From NCBI RefSeq assembly GCF_004770995.1, contig NZ_RQHW01000047.1:248001-312000 (forward strand): a stretch of DNA of 64,000 nucleotides, given 5' to 3'. Origin of the DNA: Leptospira idonii. Lineage in GTDB: Bacteria; Spirochaetota; Leptospiria; Leptospirales; Leptospiraceae. Within the stretch, counting starts at the first letter, position 1; each line of letters opens with the position of its first letter. The notes beneath the pieces are model-generated. The model saw nothing but the letters and a program-made list of their open reading frames with translations. It was not told where the DNA came from and did not search any database. Positions 11,864 through 30,151 of the stretch are shown piece after piece. Position numbers and translations under genes: made by a program.

Positions 11864-11909
11864 GCCCTCCAAACTAGAAAGGGCACTCGGGAACGTCTAG
11901 GAAATTAGG

Positions 11910-12605
11910 TTATTGTAGATCTGCGATTTCGGCGCTTCGGATCGAAACGTAATTGTCTGTAAAAGGAATTTCTACTCTGGCAACTGTTTTGTCCGAATGA
12001 GTTGTGATTCTAAATAGGTGAGGGTCGACACCTTCGTTTTTCAGAAGGATCATGATCAACGCAATTCCTAATCCTGCGCCCTCAGTATTATCCATATTGT
12101 CCATATAGAATTCAGCAATGTCGTTGTATTCCATGGACTTTCTCATTTTCTCTCTCATCCGAACTTCTTCCATTTTGATGACAGGGGTGTTGTTCACCAC
12201 TTCTACCAGAAGTCCGTCCAAACAATAGTGGAACTTCAACTGCACATAAACCCCTCGGGCTAGGCATCTGCGTCCGTATTCTTCTGCCATTTTTTCCGAG
12301 AATCGTTTAGAGTAGTCTTTGATCCCCGTTTCGTAGTCAGCTTCGTTCGTGATCTCCAAACCTTCATCTTCGAAGAAAACCCTTTTTTGGTTGGCTTTGA
12401 TTCCGTTGATGGTAAGTTCTTTCGTGATCGTATAGAGCATTTCGATAAAACGCTCTTGTTTCATTTCCGTAAGGATTTGGGTAATGACAGCCAAAACGTA
12501 TTGTTCCAGTTGGCGGTTCATTCGGGAAGAACGAACGGAAATTTTGGAATTTGCCTTTACCAAATCTGGTATTTGTGCTTCTAATTCTAAGAAAGGTTTT
12601 GCCAC
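11910..12605 (-). CDS. Stand-alone HATPase (GHKL) domain protein
   Basis: 231 residues from a GTG start with AGGA upstream. The protein consists largely of a histidine-kinase-type ATP-binding fold: an N-box-like TITKELTINGIKANQKR near 60-76, and a G-box-like EGAGLGIALIMILLKNEG near 174-191, followed by a strand ending VARVEIPF. There is no HisKA/DHp domain with a phospho-acceptor His, no sensor domain and no membrane segment. Such isolated HATPase proteins include anti-sigma kinases (RsbW/SpoIIAB type). Whether this one is a kinase or a binding partner cannot be read from the sequence. It is 46 bp upstream of the SDR gene on the same strand, so the two may be co-transcribed. Confidence 0.65.
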   Translation of the reverse strand: MAKPFLELEAQIPDLVKANSKISVRSSRMNRQLEQYVLAVITQILTEMKQERFIEMLYTITKELTINGIKANQKRVFFEDEGLEITNEADYETGIKDYSKRFSEKMAEEYGRRCLARGVYVQLKFHYCLDGLLVEVVNNTPVIKMEEVRMREKMRKSMEYNDIAEFYMDNMDNTEGAGLGIALIMILLKNEGVDPHLFRITTHSDKTVARVEIPFTDNYVSIRSAEIADLQ

Positions 12606-12674
12606 AACGAAATCCTATGCATTCCAAATGTGAGGATGCATTCATATTATCGAACCCAGAATCCTGAAAACTAA

Positions 12675-12700
12675 AAATCTTCGGGGAGATGGGAAGATTT
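12675..12700. terminator. Hairpin between the HATPase gene and the tRNA operon
   Basis: AAATCTTC and GAAGATTT form an 8-bp stem around a 10-nt purine-rich loop. On the minus strand the hairpin is followed by a T-rich stretch (TTTAGTTTT), so it could terminate or attenuate transcription entering the 12605 gene from its upstream side; on the plus strand it is followed by a weaker ATGTTAATTTTT. Confidence 0.4.
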
Positions 12701-12742
12701 ATGTTAATTTTTCCGAATTCATGGAAATAAACTCATTTTCCA

Positions 12743-12770
12743 TTGACCAAACAAGCCTATTTAAAATAGT
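12743..12770 (+). promoter_or_regulatory. Predicted sigma70-type promoter of the tRNA-Thr/tRNA-Trp/secE operon
   Basis: TTGACC (12743-12748) as -35, a 16-bp spacer and AATAGT (12765-12770) as a weak -10 lie 53 bp before tRNA-Thr. The -35 and following bases (TTGACCAA) are identical to those in front of the other tRNA pair at 52239, which supports the assignment. A shifted -10 cannot be excluded. Confidence 0.45.
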
Positions 12771-12823
12771 GTAAAAAACCTAGCCCTGCTTGGTAGCCCG
12801 TGCTTTGAAGTGGGAACAGAATT

Positions 12824-12895
<72 letters not shown>

Positions 12896-12902
12896 TGTTT
12901 TT

Positions 12903-12976
<74 letters not shown>

Positions 12977-13025
12977 AAGAACAGCGGTTACCAAGAAATA
13001 GAGTAAGTTTTTTTAGGACGAGTTG

Positions 13026-13214
13026 ATGAAGGCCACAAGTTTCATTCAAGAATGCAAAGCCGAACTGGAAAAAGTTCATTGGCCGACACGCCAAGAAGTG
13101 GTTAGCTCCACCATAGTCGTCCTTGTAACAGTTATTATATTTTCGATTTTTCTTTCTACATCTGATTACCTCTTCCTAAAACTATTAAAATGGTTTTGGT
13201 CGGTGGCAGCGTAG
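13026..13214 (+). CDS. secE: Preprotein translocase subunit SecE
   Basis: 62-residue single-span SecE. The amphipathic N-terminus ends in the conserved [13 protein letters not shown], then one membrane helix of about 22 residues (residues ~28-50). SecE clamps SecY in the inner membrane. The ATG at 13026 is preferred over the TTG one codon upstream. rpmG, often found just before secE, is absent here. The gene is followed after 23 bp by nusG, the standard order. Confidence 0.95.
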   Translation: MKATSFIQECKAELEKVHWPTRQEVVSSTIVVLVTVIIFSIFLSTSDYLFLKLLKWFWSVAA

Positions 13215-13237
13215 GGGACGGATTCAGAGTAATTACA

Positions 13238-13792
13238 ATGAGCGAGTCTGCGGAAAAAAAATGGTACGTCCTTCAGACCTATTCGGGTCATGAGAATAAG
13301 GTCAAAACCAATATAGAAAAAATGGTCCAACAACAAAAATTGGAAGATCAAATTTTCTCGGTGAAGATCCCTTCTATGGACGTTGCCGAAATGAAAAACG
13401 GCAAGAAGAAAGTAACCAAGAAGAAACTTATGCCTGGTTACGTTCTTGTTGAGATGAATATGACGGATGATCTGAGATTTAAAATTCAGAATCTTCCTTC
13501 TGTTTCTACTTTTGTTGGTGGAAAAGGAAAAGGCCCTGAACCTCTATCTTTGGATGAGATTAAAAATCTATTCAGTGATGTGGGAAGTGTCGAGTCCGAA
13601 GAGGTAGCAAGACCTCGTTTCCTTTTCAAAGTGGGAGAAACTTTGAAAATCATCGACGGCCCTTTTGCTAATTTCAGCGGGCTTGTAGATGAGATCTTCC
13701 CTGATAAAGGGAGATTGAGAGTGAGAGTTGAGATTTTCGGAAGATCCACTCCTGTGGAGTTGGACTATCTTCAAGTGAAATCGGAACCGTAA
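13238..13792 (+). CDS. nusG: Transcription termination/antitermination protein NusG
   Basis: 184 residues from the ATG at 13238; an in-frame upstream start at 13190 would overlap secE and add residues that do not belong to the family. The NGN domain begins KKWYVLQTYSGHENKV and includes LMPGYVLVEM. The C-terminal KOW domain has VGETLKIIDGPFANFSG. NusG binds RNA polymerase and links it to Rho, NusE (S10) or the ribosome. It is placed between secE and rplK as in most bacteria. Confidence 0.97.
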   Translation: MSESAEKKWYVLQTYSGHENKVKTNIEKMVQQQKLEDQIFSVKIPSMDVAEMKNGKKKVTKKKLMPGYVLVEMNMTDDLRFKIQNLPSVSTFVGGKGKGPEPLSLDEIKNLFSDVGSVESEEVARPRFLFKVGETLKIIDGPFANFSGLVDEIFPDKGRLRVRVEIFGRSTPVELDYLQVKSEP

Positions 13793-13830
13793 TTTTAGTT
13801 TGAGTTGTAAGTTAAGGATTTTAGAACGAG

Positions 13831-14259
13831 ATGGCTGCAAAGAAAGTAGTAAAACAAATTAAGCTCCAAGTAGAAGCAGGGAAAGCAAACCCGGCTCCTC
13901 CAGTAGGACCTGCGTTAGGTCAAGCTGGTTTGAACATCATGGAATTTTGTAAACAATTCAATGAAAGAACAAAGGCTCAAATCGGCCTCAAACTTCCTGT
14001 TGTCATCACTGTTTATACTGACAGAAGTTTTACTTTTATCACTAAGTCGCCTCCAGCGGCTCTTTTGGTATTGAAAGCACTTGGAATTCAATCCGGTTCT
14101 GCCACTCCTCACGTTGCGAAAGTGGGAACCATCAAACGTGCCCAGTTAGAAGAAATTGCAAAAACAAAAATGGAAGACCTCAATGCGAACGATCTAAACG
14201 CAGCAGTGAAAATCATTGCTGGAACTTGCCGTTCCATGGGCGTGAACGTAGAACTCTAA
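13831..14259 (+). CDS. rplK: 50S ribosomal protein L11
   Basis: 142 residues, normal length. The Pro-rich N-domain has [20 protein letters not shown] and binds thiostrepton and factors. The C-domain that binds 23S rRNA ends with [14 protein letters not shown]11 forms the GTPase-associated centre with L10 and L7/L12, which are encoded just downstream. It is 38 bp after nusG and 21 bp before rplA. Confidence 0.98.
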   Translation: MAAKKVVKQIKLQVEAGKANPAPPVGPALGQAGLNIMEFCKQFNERTKAQIGLKLPVVITVYTDRSFTFITKSPPAALLVLKALGIQSGSATPHVAKVGTIKRAQLEEIAKTKMEDLNANDLNAAVKIIAGTCRSMGVNVEL

Positions 14260-14280
14260 GAGGATCTTGGTAGATAAGTT

Positions 14281-14973
14281 ATGAAACGCGGAAAGAAATA
14301 CATTCAACTGAAAGATAAAGTAGATCGCACTAAGTCCTATACACTTTCGGACGCAGTGGGTCTTGCAAAGTCTACTTCTTATACGAAATTTGACGGAACC
14401 CTAGAAATTTCGACAAAAATCAATTATAAATCTCTTCAAAACGTAAGAGGAACAATCTCTCTTCCTCACGGAACAGGTAAAACCATTAAAGTTTTGGTTT
14501 TCTGCAAAGGAGACAAACAAAACGAAGCGAAAGAAGCTGGAGCTGATTTCGTAGGCGATATGGATTTGATCGAAAAAGTTTCCGGCGGTTGGACAGAGTT
14601 CGATGCTTGCGTTGCTACTCCAGACATGATGAAGGAAGTAGGAAAGCTTGGTCCGGTTCTTGGTCGTAAAGGTCTTATGCCTAAGCCGAAAGCGGGAACG
14701 GTAACTACCGATGTCGCTAAAGCCGTGAAAGAATTGAAAGCCGGTCGTATCGAGTATCGCCCTGATAAAGGGGGAGTGGTTCATTTGGGAGTAGGTAAAA
14801 TTTCCTTCTCTGATGACAAACTTCAAGACAACATCAATGCAGTTGTTGCCGCTCTTATGAAAGACAAACCTTCCGATGCGAAAGGTGACTACCTCCGTTC
14901 TTTCTCCGTTTCCGCTACAATGGGAATCGGTGTGAAAGTGGACGTAAAAGAATTAGTAAACGCGAACATTTAA
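14281..14973 (+). CDS. rplA: 50S ribosomal protein L1
   Basis: 230 residues, typical for L1. [12 protein letters not shown] and the glycine-rich [18 protein letters not shown] are family hallmarks. L1 builds the mobile L1 stalk of the 50S subunit that handles deacylated tRNA. In enteric bacteria L1 represses its own mRNA at a leader mimic of its rRNA site; I could not identify such a mimic here. rplJ starts 10 bp downstream. Confidence 0.98.
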   Translation: MKRGKKYIQLKDKVDRTKSYTLSDAVGLAKSTSYTKFDGTLEISTKINYKSLQNVRGTISLPHGTGKTIKVLVFCKGDKQNEAKEAGADFVGDMDLIEKVSGGWTEFDACVATPDMMKEVGKLGPVLGRKGLMPKPKAGTVTTDVAKAVKELKAGRIEYRPDKGGVVHLGVGKISFSDDKLQDNINAVVAALMKDKPSDAKGDYLRSFSVSATMGIGVKVDVKELVNANI

Positions 14974-14983
14974 CGAGAATACC

Positions 14984-15514
14984 ATGGCAAACGCAGCAAA
15001 TATTGAAGCAGTATCTGAATTAAAAACAAGACTAGAGAATAAGCCGAATTTCATTTTGGCTTCTTACAGCGGTTTGACGGTAGAAGATATGTCTAACCTC
15101 AGAGCGAAACTTCGTAAAGAAGGTTCCGAAATGAAAGTGATCAAAAACAATCTCTTTCTTCGTGCTCTGAAAGAATCTTCCGCACACAAAGACAAATCCA
15201 TCGAGTTTGGAGATGCCTACAAAGGCCCTTTGGCAGCAATATTTTCCACTGAATCTCTCCCTGCGATAGCGAAAGTTTGCAAAGACTTCGCTAAAGATAA
15301 GAAAGAATTGGAAGTGAAGACTGGCTATATGGATGGCCAGGTATTGGATAAATCAGGAGTGGAAGCAATCGCTGGGCTTCCTTCTAAAGCAGAGCTTCTT
15401 TCTCAAATAGCAAGAGGACTCAATGCTCCGACAACGCAAATTGCATCCGGAATCAACCAAATTATGGCAAGTCTGGCCCGTGCAATCAATGCAGTCGGTG
15501 AGAAAAACGGCTAA
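14984..15514 (+). CDS. rplJ: 50S ribosomal protein L10
   Basis: 176 residues. The N-terminal rRNA-binding domain contains [19 protein letters not shown] and [13 protein letters not shown]. The C-terminal helix (residues ~150-176) provides docking sites for L7/L12 dimers. L10 is the base of the L12 stalk. It lies between rplA and rplL as usual. Confidence 0.97.
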   Translation: MANAANIEAVSELKTRLENKPNFILASYSGLTVEDMSNLRAKLRKEGSEMKVIKNNLFLRALKESSAHKDKSIEFGDAYKGPLAAIFSTESLPAIAKVCKDFAKDKKELEVKTGYMDGQVLDKSGVEAIAGLPSKAELLSQIARGLNAPTTQIASGINQIMASLARAINAVGEKNG

Positions 15515-15559
15515 TTTTACATTGAATTGATAGTGATTAGTAAGTAAGGAGAATATAGG

Positions 15560-15940
15560 ATGTCTGTTGACGCGCTATTAGAACAAATTGGAAGTCTTAC
15601 ACTGGTTCAGGCTGCTGACCTAGTGAAAAAGATGGAGGACAAATTCGGGATTTCTGCTGCTGCACCTGTTGCTGTAGCTGCTGTTGCTGGGGGCGGAGCT
15701 GCTGCTGCTGCTGAAGAGCCTGCAACTTTCAACGTTATCTTGAAAGCACACGGAGATAAAAAGATCGACGTAATTAAACTCGTTAGAGAAATTACTGGTC
15801 TTGGTTTAGCAGATGCGAAAACTCTTGTTGAAGCTGGTGGAAAACCGGTGAAAGAAGGAGTTTCTAAGGACGAAGCTGCTGACATTAAGAAAAAACTCGA
15901 AGGTGCCGGGGCTCAAGTAGAAGTTGCTGCTGCCGGTTAA
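15560..15940 (+). CDS. rplL: 50S ribosomal protein L7/L12
   Basis: 126 residues. The helical N-domain ([18 protein letters not shown]) drives dimerisation and L10 binding, a very Ala-rich hinge covers ~35-57, and the C-domain ([35 protein letters not shown]) recruits translational GTPases. AAGGAG precedes the start. The gene is followed by a hairpin and 133 bp of spacer before rpoB. Confidence 0.98.
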   Translation: MSVDALLEQIGSLTLVQAADLVKKMEDKFGISAAAPVAVAAVAGGGAAAAAEEPATFNVILKAHGDKKIDVIKLVREITGLGLADAKTLVEAGGKPVKEGVSKDEAADIKKKLEGAGAQVEVAAAG

Positions 15941-15976
15941 TCACCAGCTTGCAGGATTTCACATCCCCTTTCTTCA

Positions 15977-16028
15977 AAATGATAGAGGCAGGGAGGCCGT
16001 AGGCGTCCCCACCTCTATTTTGTCATTT
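15977..16028 (+). terminator. Extended hairpin between rplL and rpoB (attenuator or processing site)
   Basis: Stem segments AAATGA/TCATTT, TAGAGG/CCTCTA, GGGA/TCCC and inner GCC/GGC nest around GTA, with small mismatches and a TTTTG bulge on the 3' side. There is no long T-tract, so partial termination or RNase III-type processing is more likely than full termination. The position matches the rplL-rpoB attenuator/processing region of other bacteria. TATAAT occurs at 16031-16036 but lacks a fitting -35. Confidence 0.55.
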
Positions 16029-16073
16029 ATTATAATTACACCCATACTTTGTCGTTACTAGGGAGAGTGTTCC

Positions 16074-19760
<3,687 letters not shown>

Positions 19761-19775
19761 GGGTACGGAAAGAAC

Positions 19776-24080
<4,305 letters not shown>

Positions 24081-24197
24081 ATCGTCGTCTCCCGACCAGT
24101 AATTTTTAGGTTTTCGTTTACAAAATGAGGGTTTCTGGAATTTTGGACGAAAACGGCATAAACACGTAGATAGATAAAGAGTTTAAGAAGGAATCGA

Positions 24198-24572
24198 ATG
24201 CCTACAATTAATCAGCTCATCCGTATCGGAAGAGACGCACAAAAGAAAAGAACTAAGTCTCCTGCCCTCAAGGCATGCCCTCAAAGAAGAGGAGTTTGCA
24301 CTAGAGTAATGACTTTCACTCCAAAAAAACCGAACTCGGCTCTTAGAAAAGTCGCAAGGGTTCGTTTAACAACTGGAATTGAAGTAACTGCTTATATCCC
24401 TGGAGAAGGACACAACTTGCAAGAACACAACGTTGTTATGATCCGCGGGGGAAGAGTAAAAGATTTACCAGGGGTTCGTTATCATATCATTCGTGGAACA
24501 CTGGATACTCTTGGTGTTGACAAACGTCGTAAGGGACGTTCTAAATACGGCGCTAAGCGTCCTAAGGCATAA
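24198..24572 (+). CDS. rpsL: 30S ribosomal protein S12
   Basis: 124 residues. The decoding-site loops [13 protein letters not shown] and [13 protein letters not shown] retain both lysines whose mutation gives streptomycin resistance, so a sensitive S12 is predicted. AAGGAATCG precedes the ATG. It begins the str operon (rpsL-rpsG-[GTPase]-tuf). Confidence 0.99.
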   Translation: MPTINQLIRIGRDAQKKRTKSPALKACPQRRGVCTRVMTFTPKKPNSALRKVARVRLTTGIEVTAYIPGEGHNLQEHNVVMIRGGRVKDLPGVRYHIIRGTLDTLGVDKRRKGRSKYGAKRPKA

Positions 24573-24586
24573 TAGGGAGTTTATAT

Positions 24587-25060
<474 letters not shown>

Positions 25061-25091
25061 TCCGATCACATTCGATTCTAAAGAGATTGAT

Positions 25092-25119
25092 AAGCCGAGT
25101 TTAACCGCTCGGCTTTTTT
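25092..25119 (+). terminator. Rho-independent terminator after rpsG
   Basis: The 8-bp stem AAGCCGAG/CTCGGCTT with an 8-nt loop (TTTAACCG) is followed by TTTTTTATTTTT. It ends only 6 bp before the ATG of the next gene, which is unusual for a site inside the str operon. Confidence 0.85.
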
Positions 25120-25125
25120 ATTTTT

Positions 25126-26991
25126 ATGCGCTACCTGACCGTCGGAATATTCGCACATATCGATTCTGGAAAAACCACCCTCACCGAACGAATCTTATTC
25201 GAAGCGGGAAAAATAACCGCAGCCGGATCGATCGAGGACGGAACCACTGAGTCGGACACTCTAAAAGAGGAAATCGAAAGAGGAATCTCTATTCGTACTA
25301 CCTTTCATTCTCTTCCTTGGAAAACAGGTTTCGGAGAATTCATCCTTCAGATTGTGGACACTCCCGGTCACATCGACTTTAGAAATCAAATCACCGACAT
25401 CCTTCCTGCCATTCAAACTGCAATCGTAGTTTTGGAAGGAGGGAGTGAAGTGCAGTCTCAGGCAAGGCTTGTGATTGAAGAGCTGCTTGCGGCAAATATC
25501 CCCATTCTCTTTTTTATCAATAAATTGGATAAGTTCGGAGACGATTATCTGGATTCTCTCGTTTCTTTGGAGGAGATCTTAGGAACTGCCCCCGTGGTTC
25601 TTTTTGATCGAAAGGACGAAACGTTCGTACATTATTTCGATTCCTCTCATCTGTTTCCTAAGTCCACAGGAGAAGATTTAATTAAATGGTCGGATGAACT
25701 TCTTCTTTCCGCATGGAACGATCCCGATGGGAAAACCAGATACGATTTTATCGGTTTAAAAACAGGCCCCAAGGCTCAAAAGCTATTCCCTGTTTACGGA
25801 GGCTCCGCAAAACAAGGTGTAGGCGTTAGGGAACTTTTGGACCTTTTGTGTTGGGTAGATCCGAAAGATACGGATACTTCCTCCAATCCAAATTTCGTTC
25901 TCTCTCGAAGGACGAATGCACAAAATCGAAATTATATCGTTCTTTTCCCCAAAGAAGATCTTTCCTTTCCGTTTCAAAATACGGATCCTTCTCAGCCATA
26001 TCGAATCGAATCCGCTTATTCCGGAGAAGAGGAGGGAAAGATTACTTCCGTGCAAAAAGGACAATTGTATATGGTCTGGGCAGATGAGAATCTATCCGCC
26101 ATTCCAGGAGAAGATCTGCATGCGGAAAAGAGTGTTTCTTTGTCCCGAGATCTTTCGAGAAGTCCTTTTTCCATTCGTCTGGAACCTGAGCTTTCTTCTG
26201 AAAAAGACTTCTGGTTATGTCGCTTAAAGGAATTGATTTGGGAAGATCCAGGGTATCATTTCTCTTTGGAAGAGGATACCGGACAGATTCGATTTTTCGG
26301 AAGAGGGGAGCTCCATTTAGAGGTAGGGACCAAAAGGCTTCTTGAGAATACCGAAAAAAAATTGCAAATCGGTTCTATAAACATTGCCAGATTTGAGCGT
26401 TTGAAAAAAATGTCCTCTAAGGTTGCACTAGAGCATCGTGCCTTTGAAGAAACAAAGTCAAGTGGTACGCTCACCGCAGTCCTGGAAGATACTGCCGATT
26501 TTTCGAAGCAAATTGCCTTCGAGGTAAGTCTTCCGGAAGAAGTAAAAAACTCGATTGAAACTGCCTTTTATGAATCCATCTCGTATGGTTTCTTTGGCTT
26601 TGAAGTAATTGGCGTAAGGCTTACTGTCCTTTCGTTTCAATTGCCACCTCCTGACAAAGAGTTTCTGCCCTCTTTGCTGAAGGTCGCCGTCCATTCAGGA
26701 CTAAAGGATTTGTTTCATGAGAATACCAAGCTGGTCGGTCCTCTGACGGAAGTGGAAATTTCCGTGGATGCAAACCATCTGGGTGTAGTTCTTTCTGAGT
26801 TAAACCGCCGTTCTGCGAAAATCCACTCCGTGGAAGAGGAACGAGCTGGTAAGAGCCATTTAAAAGCCACGGCATCGGCGGAAAACATGCTTGGCTTTTC
26901 AGGGGCTCTTAGAAACATGACCAAAGGGATTGGCATTTCCTGGGAAAGGACTGCTTTTACCTCTGAATTTTATGCAGTTCTAAAGGAGTAA
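25126..26991 (+). CDS. Divergent EF-G/TetM-like translational GTPase in the fusA position
   Basis: 621 residues. All five GTPase motifs are present: AHIDSGKTT (G1), RGISIRTT (G2), DTPGHIDF (G3), NKLDK (G4) and GSAKQG (G5). The total length, and the sequence LFPVYGGSAKQGVGVRELLDLL after the G domain, resemble TetM/TetO-type ribosome-protection proteins (~640) more than canonical EF-G (~700). Domains IV and V are recognisable (SISYGFFGFEVIGV, GPLTEVEISVDANHLG, GKSHLKATASAENMLGFSGALRNMTKGIG), but the TetM loop that displaces tetracycline is not conserved. The ATG follows a terminator T-tract directly and has no Shine-Dalgarno. Its role could be a second EF-G, a ribosome-recycling or rescue factor, or ribosome protection; this cannot be decided from sequence. 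Canonical fusA is not in the window. Confidence 0.82.
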   Translation: MRYLTVGIFAHIDSGKTTLTERILFEAGKITAAGSIEDGTTESDTLKEEIERGISIRTTFHSLPWKTGFGEFILQIVDTPGHIDFRNQITDILPAIQTAIVVLEGGSEVQSQARLVIEELLAANIPILFFINKLDKFGDDYLDSLVSLEEILGTAPVVLFDRKDETFVHYFDSSHLFPKSTGEDLIKWSDELLLSAWNDPDGKTRYDFIGLKTGPKAQKLFPVYGGSAKQGVGVRELLDLLCWVDPKDTDTSSNPNFVLSRRTNAQNRNYIVLFPKEDLSFPFQNTDPSQPYRIESAYSGEEEGKITSVQKGQLYMVWADENLSAIPGEDLHAEKSVSLSRDLSRSPFSIRLEPELSSEKDFWLCRLKELIWEDPGYHFSLEEDTGQIRFFGRGELHLEVGTKRLLENTEKKLQIGSINIARFERLKKMSSKVALEHRAFEETKSSGTLTAVLEDTADFSKQIAFEVSLPEEVKNSIETAFYESISYGFFGFEVIGVRLTVLSFQLPPPDKEFLPSLLKVAVHSGLKDLFHENTKLVGPLTEVEISVDANHLGVVLSELNRRSAKIHSVEEERAGKSHLKATASAENMLGFSGALRNMTKGIGISWERTAFTSEFYAVLKE

Positions 26992-27039
26992 AGAACCCGA
27001 ATCGGGTCCCGGACCACGATTGAGGAGTAGATTCTAAAA

Positions 27040-28245
<1,206 letters not shown>

Positions 28246-28250
28246 TCCAA

Positions 28251-28559
28251 ATGGCTGGACAAAGAATTCGCGTTAAGTTAAAAGCTTTCGATCATAGGTT
28301 GATAGACCAATCAACCTATGAAATCGTAGCGACAGCGAAAAGGACTGGAGCAACTGTCTCCGGTCCTATCCCGCTTCCTACAAAAAAAGAAATCTACACG
28401 GTGTTACGTTCTCCTCACGTGAATAAAAAAGCTAGGGAACAATTCGAGATGAGAACTCATAAGAGACTCATAGATATTTTAAATACTAATGAAGATACTG
28501 TAGAGGCTTTAATGAAGCTTCAACTCCCCGCTGGAGTCTCAGTAGATATTAAATCCTAA
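28251..28559 (+). CDS. rpsJ: 30S ribosomal protein S10 (NusE)
   Basis: 102 residues. [17 protein letters not shown] and [13 protein letters not shown] are family hallmarks. S10 sits in the 30S head and also serves as NusE in antitermination and NusG coupling. First gene of the S10 cluster, 5 bp after tuf. Confidence 0.99.
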   Translation: MAGQRIRVKLKAFDHRLIDQSTYEIVATAKRTGATVSGPIPLPTKKEIYTVLRSPHVNKKAREQFEMRTHKRLIDILNTNEDTVEALMKLQLPAGVSVDIKS

Positions 28560-28570
28560 GGATAGGATCC

Positions 28571-29191
28571 ATGGCAAAAGGTTTAATCGGAGAAAAATTG
28601 GGCATGGCCCACATCTTTAATAACGAAGGTAAAATGGTTACCGTAACCGTTTTGCGTGTGGGTCCTTGTTTTGTTTCCCAAGTCAAGACAGCCGCAAACG
28701 ACGGTTATGATGCCGTTCAACTAGCGTTTGATGATGCTAAAGAAAAGAATCTTTCTAAGGCTGAAGTCGGCCATTTAAAGAAAGCAAACATCGGCCCAAA
28801 ACAACATCTTGCTGAATTCGAAGGTTTCGATGCAGCAACGTTAGGTTCGGAAGTAAAACTTTCCGATGTATTCACATTGAATGATACAGTTAAGGTTTCC
28901 GGAACATCCAAAGGAAAGGGAACACAAGGGGTCGTAAAAAGACACGGATTTGCGGGCGGACCAAAAGGTCACGGTTCCAGATTCCAAAGACACCCTGGTT
29001 CCATCGGATCCAACACAACTCCAGGCCGTGTATTCAAAGGTTTGAAGATGGGTGGTCGTACTGGAAATGTTCAAAGCACAGTAAGAAACCTGAAAGTGGT
29101 TAAAATCGAGGAAGAATCAAATTTGGTTTTCGTTTCCGGTTCCGTTCCGGGAAGAGATCGTTCCATCGTAACGATCGAGAAAATCGGATAA
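28571..29191 (+). CDS. rplC: 50S ribosomal protein L3
   Basis: 206 residues. It begins [13 protein letters not shown], and the long central loop that reaches the peptidyl-transferase centre carries [20 protein letters not shown]. Normal length and order (S10-L3-L4). Confidence 0.98.
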   Translation: MAKGLIGEKLGMAHIFNNEGKMVTVTVLRVGPCFVSQVKTAANDGYDAVQLAFDDAKEKNLSKAEVGHLKKANIGPKQHLAEFEGFDAATLGSEVKLSDVFTLNDTVKVSGTSKGKGTQGVVKRHGFAGGPKGHGSRFQRHPGSIGSNTTPGRVFKGLKMGGRTGNVQSTVRNLKVVKIEEESNLVFVSGSVPGRDRSIVTIEKIG

Positions 29192-29203
29192 CTAGGATAA
29201 TAT

Positions 29204-29839
29204 ATGAAAGCACGTAAATACAATAAAGAAGGCGTGTTCGTAAGCGAAGTAGAGTTACCTGCAGCGCTTTTTGAAACAGGTATTTCTCTTGGTGCCATCT
29301 ATGACGCAGTGAAAGCAGAAAATGCAAACCTTCGTCAGGGAACACACTCTACAAAAGATCGTTCCGAAGTGCGTGGTGGTGGAAAAAAACCATGGGCGCA
29401 AAAAGGAACGGGTAGAGCAAGACAAGGTTCCATCAGAGCGCCTCATTTCGTGGGCGGTGGTATCATCCACGGACCAAAACCAAGAGACTATTCTTCTAAC
29501 CTTTCTCGTGGAGTGAAAAAGAAGGCTGTGCTTTCTATTCTCAACAAGAAAGCGGAAGAAAACCGCATTTCCATCATCGAAGATGTAGAGCCATCTAGTT
29601 ACTCTACTAAGTCGATCTTCAATATCCTTAAAAAAATGGAAATTGCAGAAAAAGGAAACATCGGCTTCGTTGTCGCTGGAGAAAACCAGTTCCTGAAAAG
29701 ATCCACTCGTAACATTGAAAACTTAAAGTATGTAAACAGCAAACGTGTCGTTTGCAGAGACATTCTTTACAATAATAATTTAGTAATCTCTGAAAGCGCT
29801 CTAAACGAGCTCCTTTCTCAGTATTCGAAAAAAGGGTAA
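29204..29839 (+). CDS. rplD: 50S ribosomal protein L4
   Basis: 211 residues. The exit-tunnel loop [19 protein letters not shown] is clear. In E. coli L4 represses the S10 operon, but no leader mimic is evident here. Starts 12 bp after rplC. Confidence 0.97.
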   Translation: MKARKYNKEGVFVSEVELPAALFETGISLGAIYDAVKAENANLRQGTHSTKDRSEVRGGGKKPWAQKGTGRARQGSIRAPHFVGGGIIHGPKPRDYSSNLSRGVKKKAVLSILNKKAEENRISIIEDVEPSSYSTKSIFNILKKMEIAEKGNIGFVVAGENQFLKRSTRNIENLKYVNSKRVVCRDILYNNNLVISESALNELLSQYSKKG

Positions 29840-29843
29840 TGCA

Positions 29844-30149
29844 GTGAATTTAGAGAATGTGATTCTTTCCCCCGTAGTCACTGAAAAGTCTCAGGATCTT
29901 CAATCCATAGGTGAGCGTTTGGGAAAAAGAACTGTAAAATATACTTTTAAAGTTCATCCTGATGCGAACAAGACTCTCATCAAACAAGCATTAAGGAAGA
30001 TGTATGGAGCTGTTCCTACATCTGTGAATGTTGCTGTATTCCGCGGTAAAATGAAAAAATTTCGTAACATGCCTTCTCCAAGACCTCACTTCAAGAAAGC
30101 AATCGTTACTTTTGCCGATGGTGCTAATTTGGATTTCGCTAAGGTTTAA
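29844..30149 (+). CDS. rplW: 50S ribosomal protein L23
   Basis: 101 residues starting from GTG at 29844, 4 bp after the rplD stop. LSPVVTEKS and the C-terminal beta structure ([20 protein letters not shown]) mark L23, which lies at the tunnel exit and binds trigger factor and SRP. Confidence 0.96.
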   Translation: MNLENVILSPVVTEKSQDLQSIGERLGKRTVKYTFKVHPDANKTLIKQALRKMYGAVPTSVNVAVFRGKMKKFRNMPSPRPHFKKAIVTFADGANLDFAKV

Positions 30150-30151
30150 CA

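Noticed and set aside
13190..13237. Upstream start for NusG
   Set aside because: It overlaps secE and adds sequence not found in NusG; the ATG at 13238 gives the normal length.
16031..16036. TATAAT upstream of rpoB as a promoter -10
   Set aside because: No acceptable -35 at 16-18 bp spacing; it falls in the AT-rich flank of the hairpin.
26995..27007. Hairpin ACCCG-AAT-CGGGT upstream of tuf
   Set aside because: Short 5-bp stem without a T-tract; not convincing as terminator or attenuator.
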